Under the pieces are notes generated by a model, which saw only the letters and a program-made list of their open reading frames with translations, was not told the origin of the DNA and did not search any database. Made by a program: the position numbers and the translations under genes. Positions 17,929 to 24,440 of a DNA stretch of 64,000 nt are shown one piece after another. The stretch is from NCBI GenBank assembly GCA_017618135.1, contig JAFZUV010000018.1:62001-126000 (forward strand). Reading direction: 5' to 3'. Numbering within the stretch: position 1 is the first letter of the stretch; every line of letters begins with the position of its first letter. The stretch comes from Clostridia bacterium (GTDB taxonomy: Bacteria; Bacillota; Clostridia; Oscillospirales; Acutalibacteraceae).

Positions 17929-18471
17929 ATGAAAAAATTTGTTTGTCTCGTTTGCGGCTATGTATATGAGGGCGATGAGGCGCCTGCCGAATGCCCGATT
18001 TGCCACGCACCTGCTTCAAAATTCAGTGAGCAATCAGGCGATATGTCTTGGGCTTCTGAGCATGTTATAGGTATTGCCAAGGGTGTTGATCAGAGAATAA
18101 TAGACGGTCTGCGTGAGAATTTTACCGGTGAGTGCAGTGAAGTAGGCATGTATCTTGCAATGTCCCGCGCGGCTTTCCGTGAGGGCTATCCGGAGATAGG
18201 AATGTACTGGGAAAAGGCGGCTTATGAAGAAGCTGATCACGCCGCAAGATTTGCGGAAATGCTCGGTGAAGTAGTATCGGAGAGCACCAAAGAAAACCTC
18301 CGTGTCCGTGTAGACGCGGAAAACGGCGCCACAAAGGGCAAAACCGAGCTTGCTAAACTTGCAAAGGAATTAGGGCTTGACGCAATCCACGATACGGTTC
18401 ACGAAATGGCTCGGGATGAAGCACGACATGGAAAGGCATTTGAGGGACTTCTCAATCGCTATTTCAAATAA
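17929..18471 (+). CDS. Reverse rubrerythrin (NADH-linked peroxide reductase)
   Basis: 180 aa with the domain order reversed relative to classical rubrerythrin. The rubredoxin-like domain comes first ([23 protein letters not shown], residues 6-28), followed by a four-helix diiron domain with [21 protein letters not shown] and DEARHG ligand motifs. In Clostridium acetobutylicum such proteins reduce H2O2 and O2. The last 11 codons (after 18437) lie inside an integrated element, which supplies a functional but altered C-terminus (EGLLNRYFK). The displaced native end (KGLLDRYFK) is found at 22539-22572. Confidence 0.93.
   Translation: MKKFVCLVCGYVYEGDEAPAECPICHAPASKFSEQSGDMSWASEHVIGIAKGVDQRIIDGLRENFTGECSEVGMYLAMSRAAFREGYPEIGMYWEKAAYEEADHAARFAEMLGEVVSESTKENLRVRVDAENGATKGKTELAKLAKELGLDAIHDTVHEMARDEARHGKAFEGLLNRYFK
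18415..18437 (+). repeat. attL core repeat
   Basis: 23 nt identical to 22516-22538 (begins gatgaagcacgacatgg). It encodes the DEARHGK segment of the rubrerythrin diiron site. Sequence diverges from the other copy immediately to the right (atttgaggg versus gtttaaagg) but remains homologous at the protein level, as expected for a 3'-end replacement. Confidence 0.85.
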
Positions 18472-18484
18472 GCGAAAGACCGCA

Positions 18485-18499
18485 TAAATAAAGGGTTTT
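18485..18499 (+). repeat. Putative integrase arm repeat, left
   Basis: taaataaagggtttt occurs here and again at 22487-22501, that is, once on each inner side of the att cores. In the excised circle the two copies would flank the core. The nearby gtgtgtaa motifs (18540-18545 region, 18556-18566, 18620-18627) recur at 22463-22470 near the right end. Confidence 0.5.
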
Positions 18500-18530
18500 A
18501 AGGACATCTGCCGTTTTGGTAGGTGTCCTT
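18500..18530 (+). terminator. Element-encoded terminator of the rubrerythrin gene
   Basis: A 13-bp stem (18500-18512 with 18518-18530, two G-U pairs) and a gtttt loop, followed by tgctttt. It lies 28 nt after the rebuilt stop codon and belongs to the element, not the ancestral gene. Confidence 0.75.
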
Positions 18531-18803
18531 TGCTTTTGTGTGTAATTCCGTGATAGTGTGTAAATTGCACACTTCAAAACCATATAAATAGGCGGTTTTT
18601 TGAGGGTGTGTGTATTTAGGTGTGTAACTATCGCCTCAAAATAAGTCAGTTTTCTTTGTTTTCCCCCCGTACCCCCCTTTTCATGCTCCTACTTCTGAGG
18701 AGCCGCAGAACAAAAATCAAAGATTTTTGAGGACAGATATTTAAAACTTAAACTGTAACGGCAGTTTTTTCGCTTGAACCCGAGCGAGTGAGCGAACCGT
18801 AAG

Positions 18804-18840
18804 GGCAGAGTTTTCCCTGTGAGTGCAGGGAAAACTCGCC
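18804..18840 (+). terminator. Strong intrinsic terminator in the element left end
   Basis: A perfect 12-bp stem (18808-18819 with 18826-18837) is extended by ggc/gcc around one bulged A, with a tgagtg loop and then gtttttgttttt. It probably insulates element genes from rubrerythrin read-through. Confidence 0.8.
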
Positions 18841-19223
18841 GTTTTTGTTTTTCGCCGTCGCCGTCGCTTCGGTCGCTCGCCTAGGTGCATTTCAAGTCGG
18901 GTTTTATTACTTACCCGCTGTCAAAACCTTTTCAGGACAATCTCATCTTTCCCTTGATTTTCTATGACAGTTCCTCTGTAAAGAGTTCCAAACCCTTCAG
19001 TTCTCTTTTTTTATGTGGCGATTTGCTGACAACCTTTTCCACTGACGACAATTTCGTAAATGCACCTTATGGAACCTACTTTCGCCGGGTCTTTTATCTA
19101 CCAACGGGGGTGACCAACCGCAGATTATTTTTCGTGTTTTTCTGCCTTTCCACGACTATGACAGATTTGTCATAATTTTTTCTTTATTCAGTTTGAATAA
19201 AGTATGATAGGAGTTATTCTAAA

Positions 19224-19358
19224 ATGAGGAAAACAGAAAAACAGAAAACGCCTCGCAGAGCACGGAGGGTTGCACGGCAACCCATAACGTGCTACAAGTT
19301 CCTTTCAAAACTTGGTGTCAAGTTGTTTGCGCACTTGATAAATCATACTTATATATGA
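19224..19358 (+). CDS. Short basic ORF running through the relaxase leader
   Basis: A 44-codon ORF behind a plausible ggagt ribosome binding site (about 19210). The product is strongly basic (starts MRKTEKQKTPRRARRVARQ). Its second half reads across the left arm of the inverted repeat that can pair with the relaxase ribosome binding site, and it stops inside the inner hairpin. It may be a leader peptide or a small DNA-binding protein; no homology is recognised. Confidence that it is translated is modest. Confidence 0.4.
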   Translation: MRKTEKQKTPRRARRVARQPITCYKFLSKLGVKLFAHLINHTYI

Positions 19359-19394
19359 GTGAGAAGTCACATATAAGTGTCAAGTTTTGAAAGG
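19301..19394 (+). promoter_or_regulatory. Structured leader / candidate oriT of the relaxase gene
   Basis: A 14-nt arm, cctttcaaaacttg (19301-19314), is perfectly complementary to 19381-19394. The right arm contains the start of the relaxase ribosome binding site (aaaggagg, 19390-19397), so pairing would hide it. Inside lies a second 11-bp hairpin (19347-19357 with 19368-19378, one mismatch). MobV relaxases usually nick within inverted repeats just upstream of their own gene, so this region is also the best oriT candidate. The nick site was not identified. Confidence 0.55.
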
Positions 19395-19406
19395 AGGTTG
19401 TAATCA

Positions 19407-20246
19407 ATGGCACATTATGAGAAGTTCGGGCGTGGGTCGCTCGGTCATTTATTTTTACATATGCAACGAGCATTCAAAACAAAGGAGAACGGAGAGCGGG
19501 AGTACATTAACTTCGGAAACAGGGACATTGATACCAAACGGACGCCACTCAATTATAATTTGTGCCGGAACGAAAACGGCAAACCAATGAACCAAAGAAA
19601 AAGATACCAAAAAATATTGTCCGGAAAAACAATACCGCAAGGAAAAGAGTTAAAAATTAACGATAGGAAAGATTTAAAAGTTGTTTGTGGGTGGGTTGTA
19701 ACTTTGCCTGATGATGTGCATCGTGGTGATGACCGTAAGTTTTTTGAGGCGGTTTATAGTTTTCTTGTTTCAAAGTACCAGCATTGCATATCTGCTTTTT
19801 GCCATTATGATGAATGCCAACACGGCAGCGAGAATAATGGGTGCGACCTAAAAGCACATATGCACTTTCTTTTCGTGCCTATTTACCATGACAAAGTAAA
19901 AGACATATACAAGGTATCTGCCAACGAGGTGGTAACCCGCAAAGAATTGAGGAGTTTTCACGATGAACTATCAAAGGCGGTTGAAGTTGCTCTCGGTTAT
20001 CGTGTTTCAATTATGACGGGTGAATTTTCAGACCGTGAAAGTGGCATGAGGGAAAGCGTGGATATGCTCAAATATAAGGCGGAAAAACTATCAAACGAAT
20101 ATAAACAACTTAAAGAACAAGTTAAAAACAGTGATGAAAAACTCTCTGTTGATATGGCAAATTATATTGTTTCATCAGGACAAACAGAGCATTTTCTGTC
20201 ATACCAAAAAAGCAAAGACGAAAAAGAAAACATACAAGAAAGGTAG
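19407..20246 (+). CDS. mobV: MobV-family relaxase (Pre/Mob)
   Basis: 279 aa from the ATG preceded by aaaggagg. The relaxase metal-binding motif HMHFLFVPIY (histidines 151 and 153) follows an upstream CHYDECQHG segment, matching the HxDExxxxHxH pattern of the Mob_Pre family loosely. The C-terminal part (about 225-270) is coiled coil. It would nick and covalently hold the element DNA for transfer by a helper system. It is shorter than plasmid MobV proteins (about 400 aa or more), lacking much of the C-terminal region. Confidence 0.85.
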   Translation: MAHYEKFGRGSLGHLFLHMQRAFKTKENGEREYINFGNRDIDTKRTPLNYNLCRNENGKPMNQRKRYQKILSGKTIPQGKELKINDRKDLKVVCGWVVTLPDDVHRGDDRKFFEAVYSFLVSKYQHCISAFCHYDECQHGSENNGCDLKAHMHFLFVPIYHDKVKDIYKVSANEVVTRKELRSFHDELSKAVEVALGYRVSIMTGEFSDRESGMRESVDMLKYKAEKLSNEYKQLKEQVKNSDEKLSVDMANYIVSSGQTEHFLSYQKSKDEKENIQER

Positions 20247-20254
20247 GCATAACT

Positions 20255-20446
20255 ATGGACAAAGAAACATTAGAAATTGAAAAGGTATCACTTGAGAGAC
20301 TTTTAGTAATGGCGGGTAGAGATGCAGAAGCGGTTTACAAAAAGAAAAAGAAAAATGACATTGACCAAGCAAAACTAAAAGAATACATTAAAAATCACCC
20401 TGAAGACCGTTTCCCTATTGGCGGTTTTGTTCTGGAAGACTTCTGA
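20255..20446 (+). CDS. Small hypothetical protein of the mobile element
   Basis: 63 aa, 8 nt after the relaxase, with aaaggtagg upstream. It is charged (KKKKKND stretch) and has a short C-terminal IGGFVLEDF. No family is recognised. Position and spacing suggest co-transcription with mobV and perhaps an accessory mobilisation role. It ends 4 nt before a terminator. Confidence 0.6.
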   Translation: MDKETLEIEKVSLERLLVMAGRDAEAVYKKKKKNDIDQAKLKEYIKNHPEDRFPIGGFVLEDF

Positions 20447-20450
20447 AAAA

Positions 20451-20480
20451 GAAAAAGCACGGATTCAATCGTGCTTTTTC
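20451..20480 (+). terminator. Terminator of the mobV transcript
   Basis: An 11-bp perfect stem (20451-20461 with 20470-20480) containing aaaaagcacg/cgtgcttttt, an 8-nt loop, then ttgtttt. The stem is closely similar to the hairpin at 20922-20947. Confidence 0.85.
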
Positions 20481-20489
20481 TTGTTTTAG

Positions 20490-20518
20490 TTGAAACTAAA
20501 ATCGTATTATGATATAAT
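20490..20518 (+). promoter_or_regulatory. Promoter of the element lipoprotein gene
   Basis: TTGAAA (20490-20495), a 17-nt spacer, and TATAAT (20513-20518), 24 nt upstream of the start. This makes the lipoprotein an independent transcription unit between two terminators. Confidence 0.8.
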
Positions 20519-20542
20519 AGCATAAACAGAGGGGGCAGACAT

Positions 20543-20872
20543 ATGAAAAAACCGTCAAAGATACTATCTTTGTTGTTTATTTTAATAATTATTTTCGGTT
20601 TGTGTGTTGGTTGCGGACAAAAGGAAACATCAATGACGAGGTCGCAAAAAGCACAAGCAAAAGCAGTTGAGATTTGCGAAAAATACCTTAATTTTGAGAT
20701 TACAACGGATGAAGCAAAAAAACAATTAGAAAGTATCGCTGACAGACTTGGTGAGGATGATTTGTCGCTTGACGTTGATATTAGTTATTTGGCATATATT
20801 TTAACAAAACCCAATGTTGATATAGATGAGTTCACAAGAAAATATGAGTATGTGAGAGACCACAATTACTAA
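20543..20872 (+). CDS. Putative lipoprotein carried by the mobile element
   Basis: 109 aa with a type II signal peptide: MKK, a long hydrophobic core (LSLLFILIIIFGL), then CVGC as a possible lipobox, with the lipidated Cys at about residue 28 (Cys at -3 is unusual). The mature part is acidic and helical. It has its own consensus promoter and a gaggggg ribosome binding site. It is probably a cargo gene. Functions such as surface exclusion or host benefit are speculation; no family is recognised. Confidence 0.7.
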   Translation: MKKPSKILSLLFILIIIFGLCVGCGQKETSMTRSQKAQAKAVEICEKYLNFEITTDEAKKQLESIADRLGEDDLSLDVDISYLAYILTKPNVDIDEFTRKYEYVRDHNY

Positions 20873-20921
20873 AACCGCAAAAAACCCTTACTAATTTGTT
20901 TTATTTAGTTAATACAAAACC

Positions 20922-20947
20922 AAAAGCACGGAACGAACCGTGCTTTT
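20922..20947. terminator. Bidirectional terminator between lipoprotein and integrase
   Basis: A perfect 10-bp stem, aaaagcacgg with ccgtgctttt, and an aacgaa loop. A and T tracts on the two sides serve both the + strand lipoprotein gene and the convergent integrase gene. Confidence 0.85.
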
Positions 20948-20954
20948 TGTTATG

Positions 20955-22340
20955 TTATTTTTTTGTTGGTGTGTGCTTTATGCGATTTATTGTTTTTTCC
21001 CTGTGATAAGGGTTTGCCGGTGCTGTTGCTATTGTAGAACCATCCGGGAGCGTAACTTCTCTTGGTTGGTATATTGTGTTTAGCAGGTCAACGGTTCGCT
21101 TTATAAGGTCAGGGTTGTTGGTGCTTATGTAATACTTTTGGGTGGTTTCAATCTTTTTGTGCCCCATCATTTCCATAAGCATTTGCAGGTTCATATTGTT
21201 GGCAGCACAATTTGAGGCATAAGTGTGCCGGAGTTTGTGAAACTTAAAGTCTATACCCAGTTCGGTTTTGATTTTTTTAGACCAGTATTTCATAGAATTA
21301 ACGGTCAGTATTTCGCCGTTGCTCTTGCGGTTGACAAAATCGCCTTCGGTGATTTCTGTCTTGAGTATGGTATCAAATACCCGCTCGGTGTTCTTATACC
21401 CTCTGCCTAATGCCTTTTTTTGTTTCCCCTGTTTGTTGTATAGGTCGTAAAGGTGGTTGTGCATTACCTTTGGCATATAAACCGTGCGGACACTTGTAAG
21501 GGTTTTTACAGGGCATAATTTGAGCATACCGCCCTCATAGTGCATTTGTCGGTTAATGGTAATGGTGCTTTTTACCCAGTCAATACACCGCCAACGAACC
21601 GCAAAAACCTCGCTTATTCTCAACCCGCAATATAACCCTAAATAGAAAGCGGTCAGCAGGTTTCCTTCCTCGCTTTTGAATAGGTCTTCCATTTGGTATA
21701 TTTCGTATTCACTGTATGTTTCAATAGGTCCTTCGCTGTCCTCAAAGTCTGCCTGTGTCATTTCCGGCATTGTCAGTCGTGTGCCTCTGTCCACAAACAT
21801 TTTGATATACCGCTCATAATCAATTTTATCAAGGCGGTAAGCATAACCAAACAGCAAATAGAAAAACCTCAAAAACCCTTCTACATAAGCATACTCATAA
21901 CCGCCCTTGTATTCGTTGTATTCGTCGCCTGTGATATATAGTTCGTGCAGGTAGTTTTGTAAGTCTGCAAGGGTTATGTTTTTGAGTTCCCTGTCACCAA
22001 ACTTTTTTGATATGTGATTTTTCCATAAACTGTTTTGTTTAGCAATAGTTGAGGGTGCTTTGCTTGTTGCCTCACCAGAGGTCATATAATGCTCGTAAAT
22101 CGCTTTTAGTGTTGTCTTTGAGGTACGAGTATGTTTCCCGCCTAAATCGTTTCTGAGGCGGTTTTCGTGTTCCAATTTGGCGGTATATGCCGCCTCTGCG
22201 GTCAGAAACGGTTTTCCGTGTGTGTCACGGCGACCTGTCGTATCTATCTTGTCGCCGTTCGGAAGCGTGATTTTAATTCGGTATTGCCAAGCGGTTTTGC
22301 CTTTGTTTAGAGGTGTAACACCTGTGTACTTTTTGCTCAT
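20955..22340 (-). CDS. int: Site-specific tyrosine recombinase (integrase)
   Basis: 461 aa from the ATG complementary to 22338-22340, chosen for the aaggag ribosome binding site 7 nt away; a TTG 18 nt upstream is less likely. An N-terminal arm-binding-like region (residues about 1-75) precedes a SAM-like core-binding domain (about 75-180) and the catalytic domain with GLRISEVFAV (Arg), HKLRHTYAS (His-x-x-Arg), MMGHKKIETTQKYY (His and nucleophile Tyr). It should integrate the element at the 23-bp core in the rubrerythrin gene. It sits about 180 bp from the right att site, transcribed inward. Confidence 0.95.
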   Translation of the reverse strand: MSKKYTGVTPLNKGKTAWQYRIKITLPNGDKIDTTGRRDTHGKPFLTAEAAYTAKLEHENRLRNDLGGKHTRTSKTTLKAIYEHYMTSGEATSKAPSTIAKQNSLWKNHISKKFGDRELKNITLADLQNYLHELYITGDEYNEYKGGYEYAYVEGFLRFFYLLFGYAYRLDKIDYERYIKMFVDRGTRLTMPEMTQADFEDSEGPIETYSEYEIYQMEDLFKSEEGNLLTAFYLGLYCGLRISEVFAVRWRCIDWVKSTITINRQMHYEGGMLKLCPVKTLTSVRTVYMPKVMHNHLYDLYNKQGKQKKALGRGYKNTERVFDTILKTEITEGDFVNRKSNGEILTVNSMKYWSKKIKTELGIDFKFHKLRHTYASNCAANNMNLQMLMEMMGHKKIETTQKYYISTNNPDLIKRTVDLLNTIYQPREVTLPDGSTIATAPANPYHREKTINRIKHTPTKK

Positions 22341-22432
22341 CGTTCTGCTCCTTGACAAAAAAGTGTGGTTTCTGCTATAATGAGTGAGAAGTGATGACCT
22401 TTGCCGTTTTCACTCATATCAATTTTTACCAC

Positions 22433-22461
22433 ATTATATACCACTTTTTAGTGTGTGTCAA
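22433..22461 (-). promoter_or_regulatory. Integrase promoter
   Basis: On the minus strand, TTGACA (complement of 22456-22461), a 17-nt spacer and TATAAT (complement of 22433-22438), a perfect consensus. The leader of about 90 nt contains an atgagtga/tcactcat inverted repeat (22380-22387, 22410-22417). The -35 box abuts the aggtgtgtaa repeat at 22461-22470, so integrase or an excisionase bound there could autoregulate. Confidence 0.85.
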
Positions 22462-22486
22462 GGTGTGTAATTTTTAGAAAATGGCT

Positions 22487-22501
22487 TAAATAAAGGGTTT
22501 T
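22487..22501 (+). repeat. Putative integrase arm repeat, right
   Basis: Second copy of taaataaagggtttt, 14 nt left of the attR core. A further shared word, aggtgtgtaa, occurs at 22461-22470 and 18618-18627. Confidence 0.5.
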
Positions 22502-22513
22502 TAAGTGCTTTTC

Positions 22514-22572
22514 GTGATGAAGCACGACATGGAAAGGCGTTTAAAGGGCTCCTTGACAGGTATTTCAAGTAA
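22514..22572 (+). pseudogene. Displaced native 3' fragment of reverse rubrerythrin
   Basis: A 59-nt remnant that reads [19 protein letters not shown] and stop, homologous to the rebuilt C-terminus at 18413-18471 but differing at several bases right of the core. It has no start or upstream coding sequence. Its own terminator (22592-22624) is probably the ancestral terminator of the gene. Confidence 0.8.
22516..22538 (+). repeat. attR core repeat
   Basis: Perfect 23-nt copy of the attL core. The sequence after it (22539-22572) completes the frame as KAFKGLLDRYFK and stop, so it is the displaced chromosomal 3' end of the rubrerythrin gene. Confidence 0.85.
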
Positions 22573-22591
22573 GATTTATTAAGTGCCATTC

Positions 22592-22627
22592 AAAGATGTG
22601 CTGTCGTTACGGTGGTACATCTTTTTT
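22592..22627 (+). terminator. Ancestral rubrerythrin terminator
   Basis: The 8-bp stem aaagatgt (22592-22599) with acatcttt (22617-22624), a 17-nt loop and a T tract. It lies 20 nt after the orphan stop codon. Confidence 0.65.
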
Positions 22628-22640
22628 CTTGGAGGATGTT

Positions 22641-22895
22641 GTGAAAGATATTAAGCAAAGTGTTTGTCGTGTTTTTGCAATTATTTCGTTTTTAATTTCA
22701 GTTGTTTTATTCGGTTATGTTATTACAATAGCGGTTTCATTTTTTTCGAATATAACAACATTAAACAGTGTAGGAGCGAGCGCAACAGATTATTTGTTTC
22801 TTAGTCTTATTGAAGGTGCAGTTTCAGGCTTGGTATCTCTTATCGGATGTGGTTTTCTGCTCTATCTGCGGTCTTATTCTGTTCAAAACCGATGA
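22641..22895 (+). CDS. Small two-helix membrane protein
   Basis: 84 aa assuming the GTG at 22641, which has ggagg 5 nt upstream; the same frame could extend to an ATG at 22596, but that lies inside the preceding terminator. Two hydrophobic segments are visible (about residues 10-35 and 53-77) with short charged ends. No family is recognised. It lies between the mobile element and the rubredoxin gene and probably predates the insertion. Confidence 0.5.
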   Translation: MKDIKQSVCRVFAIISFLISVVLFGYVITIAVSFFSNITTLNSVGASATDYLFLSLIEGAVSGLVSLIGCGFLLYLRSYSVQNR

Positions 22896-22996
22896 AAATT
22901 ACCGCAATTTTGCTCGCGTGCGTATTTTTTGTTTATTATAGGATCCTTTCTGTGGAAAAGTTTCATAGAATATCAATTTGAAATCAATACTTTTTG

Positions 22997-23025
22997 TTGC
23001 AAGTTTGGCTTTTATATGCTAAAAT
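22997..23025 (+). promoter_or_regulatory. Promoter of the rubredoxin gene
   Basis: TTGCAA (22997-23002), a 17-nt spacer, and TAAAAT (23020-23025), 36 nt upstream of the rubredoxin ATG. Confidence 0.65.
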
Positions 23026-23061
23026 ATAGTTCAGTAAAATAATTGAAGGGCAGGTATATTT

Positions 23062-23196
23062 ATGAAGTATGTATGCAATGTTTGCGGTTGGGTTTATGAT
23101 GAGGAGGAAAAAGGTATAAAATGGGAGGATCTTCCTGAGGATTTTGCCTGTGAGCTTTGCGGCGTTGGTAAGGATGACTTCACCGCGGAAAAATAG
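23062..23196 (+). CDS. Rubredoxin (44 aa)
   Basis: A very short ORF (44 aa) with both iron-binding Cys pairs of rubredoxin: CNVCGW near residue 5 and CELCGV near residue 32, spaced by the acidic WEDLPEDFAC segment typical of the fold. A ribosome binding site lies upstream (gaagggcagg). It is an electron carrier and the natural donor for the neighbouring reverse rubrerythrin. It is slightly shorter than the usual 52-54 aa because the inter-loop region is compact. A strong terminator follows after 5 nt. Confidence 0.9.
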   Translation: MKYVCNVCGWVYDEEEKGIKWEDLPEDFACELCGVGKDDFTAEK

Positions 23197-23201
23197 TTTT
23201 T

Positions 23202-23231
23202 AAAGAAAGCGATAATGTCGTCGCTTTCTTT
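23202..23231 (+). terminator. Rubredoxin terminator
   Basis: A perfect 11-bp stem (23202-23212 with 23221-23231), an 8-nt loop, then a short T run. No obvious promoter was found between it and the next gene, so partial read-through is possible. Confidence 0.8.
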
Positions 23232-23271
23232 TTATGTTAGAATTCAAAAATACTGTAAGGAGTTTTTTATT

Positions 23272-24438
23272 ATGCCAAAGGTAGTGTGCCCGTGGGGGCT
23301 AATAACTGATTTTGTGGTAGATGCATTCGTAGGTTACGGTGTGCCGCGAGATGAAGCGGAAATGTGCGCGGATGTGTTGCTCGAGTCCGATAAAAGGGGC
23401 ATTGAGAGCCACGGATGCAACCGCTTTAAACCTATTTATCTTGACAGGATAAAGGCGGGTATTCAGTCTGCTGGAACCGATTTTGAAATAATAAAAGAAA
23501 CCGAAACAACCGCCGTTATTGACGGTCACAACGGTATGGGTCAGGTAATAGGCACCAAAGCTATGCAGATGGCTATAGATAAGGCCAAAAAATACGGTAT
23601 GGGTATGGTTACCGTTCGCAATTCCTGCCATTACGGTATTGCCGGATACTATACTTCTATGGCTACTGAAAACGGCTGTATAGGCATGACAGGTACTAAT
23701 GCTCGTCCGTCTGTTGCGCCCACATTCGGCACGGAGGGTATGTTCGGAACAAATCCGTTTACCCTGGGTGTTCCGAGTGATGAGGCGTTCGATTTTAACT
23801 TTGACTGTGCAACATCAATCACACAAAACGGAAAAATCGAGTATTATGCGCGAATAGGCGAGCCGGTACATCCGGGCACCATTGTGAATATTGACGGTTC
23901 GCCTGTTGAGGGTGATGCGGGCGTCGCTCTTAAAAAAATACGCGAGGGCTCAGCGGCTCTTACAACGCTTGGCGGCATAGGTGAGGCTTTAGGCGGTTAT
24001 AAGGGCTACGGGTTTGCTATGTTTGTTGAGTTCTTATCATCCGTTTTGCAGGACGGCGAGAATTTAAAAGAACTTGACGGCAAGGATGAAAATGGAAATA
24101 TTCGTCCGTATCATTTAGGACATTTCTTTATCGCTATTGATACTAATCACTTCTTAGGTGAGGAGCTTTGCAGAAAGAAAACGGGCGATATTATTCGAAA
24201 GGTGCGAGCCGCCAGAAAAGCGCCCGGTGCAGAACGCATATATATTGCGGGTGAAAAAGAGTACGATATTTGGAAACAGCGTGAAAAATCAGGCGTGCCG
24301 ATAAACGAGTCGGTTCAGGGTGAGATAAACGCTGTAAGGGATGAACTGGGCCTCGATTACATTTTCCCGTGGGAAAACGGATATAAAGAATACAAAAGCG
24401 ACCGCAAAATAAAGTCGCATATTGAAAGGGATATTTAG
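23272..24438 (+). CDS. Ldh_2-family malate/lactate-type dehydrogenase
   Basis: 388 aa from the ATG at 23272, chosen for aaggag; the upstream extension overlaps the rubredoxin terminator. This is the NAD(P)-dependent Ldh_2 fold (unlike classical MDH/LDH). Recognisable segments are ESDKRGIESHGCNRF, VDGHNGMGQ-like IDGHNGMGQVIG, VRNSCHYGIAGYYT with the catalytic-type His, and GTNPFTLGVPS. Members oxidise malate, lactate, sulfolactate or ureidoglycolate. The adjoining malic enzyme, 2 nt downstream, favours malate as the shared substrate, by inference. Confidence 0.85.
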   Translation: MPKVVCPWGLITDFVVDAFVGYGVPRDEAEMCADVLLESDKRGIESHGCNRFKPIYLDRIKAGIQSAGTDFEIIKETETTAVIDGHNGMGQVIGTKAMQMAIDKAKKYGMGMVTVRNSCHYGIAGYYTSMATENGCIGMTGTNARPSVAPTFGTEGMFGTNPFTLGVPSDEAFDFNFDCATSITQNGKIEYYARIGEPVHPGTIVNIDGSPVEGDAGVALKKIREGSAALTTLGGIGEALGGYKGYGFAMFVEFLSSVLQDGENLKELDGKDENGNIRPYHLGHFFIAIDTNHFLGEELCRKKTGDIIRKVRAARKAPGAERIYIAGEKEYDIWKQREKSGVPINESVQGEINAVRDELGLDYIFPWENGYKEYKSDRKIKSHIERDI

Positions 24439-24440
24439 TT

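Larger units (their letters stand above)
18472..19223. other. Noncoding left end of the mobile element
   Basis: About 750 bases without a convincing gene. They hold the arm-type repeats, two hairpin terminators, a short caaaaatc/gatttttg hairpin at 18711-18729, and a GC-rich patch with repeated cgagcg/gcgag words near 18781 and 18860. A 96-codon open frame at 18885-19175 has no ribosome binding site, unusual composition and no recognisable family, so I do not call it. Confidence 0.6.
18415..22538. mobile_element. Integrative mobilizable element in the rubrerythrin 3' end
   Basis: A 4.1-kb element bounded by 23-bp perfect direct repeats (18415-18437 and 22516-22538) within the 3' end of the reverse rubrerythrin gene. 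It carries a MobV-like relaxase, a 63-codon ORF, a putative lipoprotein and a tyrosine integrase next to the right end, but no conjugation machinery. It would therefore need a helper ICE or plasmid for transfer. Because the core lies inside codons, the element brings its own 3' coding end plus terminator to restore the host gene. Boundaries are read directly; mobility is inference. Confidence 0.85.

Noticed and set aside
18885..19175. 96-codon open frame in the mobile element left end
   Set aside because: No ribosome binding site, no recognised family, and Phe/Ser/Leu-rich composition expected of a chance frame in pyrimidine-rich DNA.
20451..20947. Two similar aaaagcacg hairpins as a repeat family or CRISPR-like pair
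   Set aside because: Each sits just after a stop codon and has a T tract; they are ordinary terminators that happen to share a stem.
23197..23271. Independent promoter for the Ldh_2-malic enzyme operon
   Set aside because: No acceptable -35/-10 pair with 16-18 nt spacing in the gap after the rubredoxin terminator.
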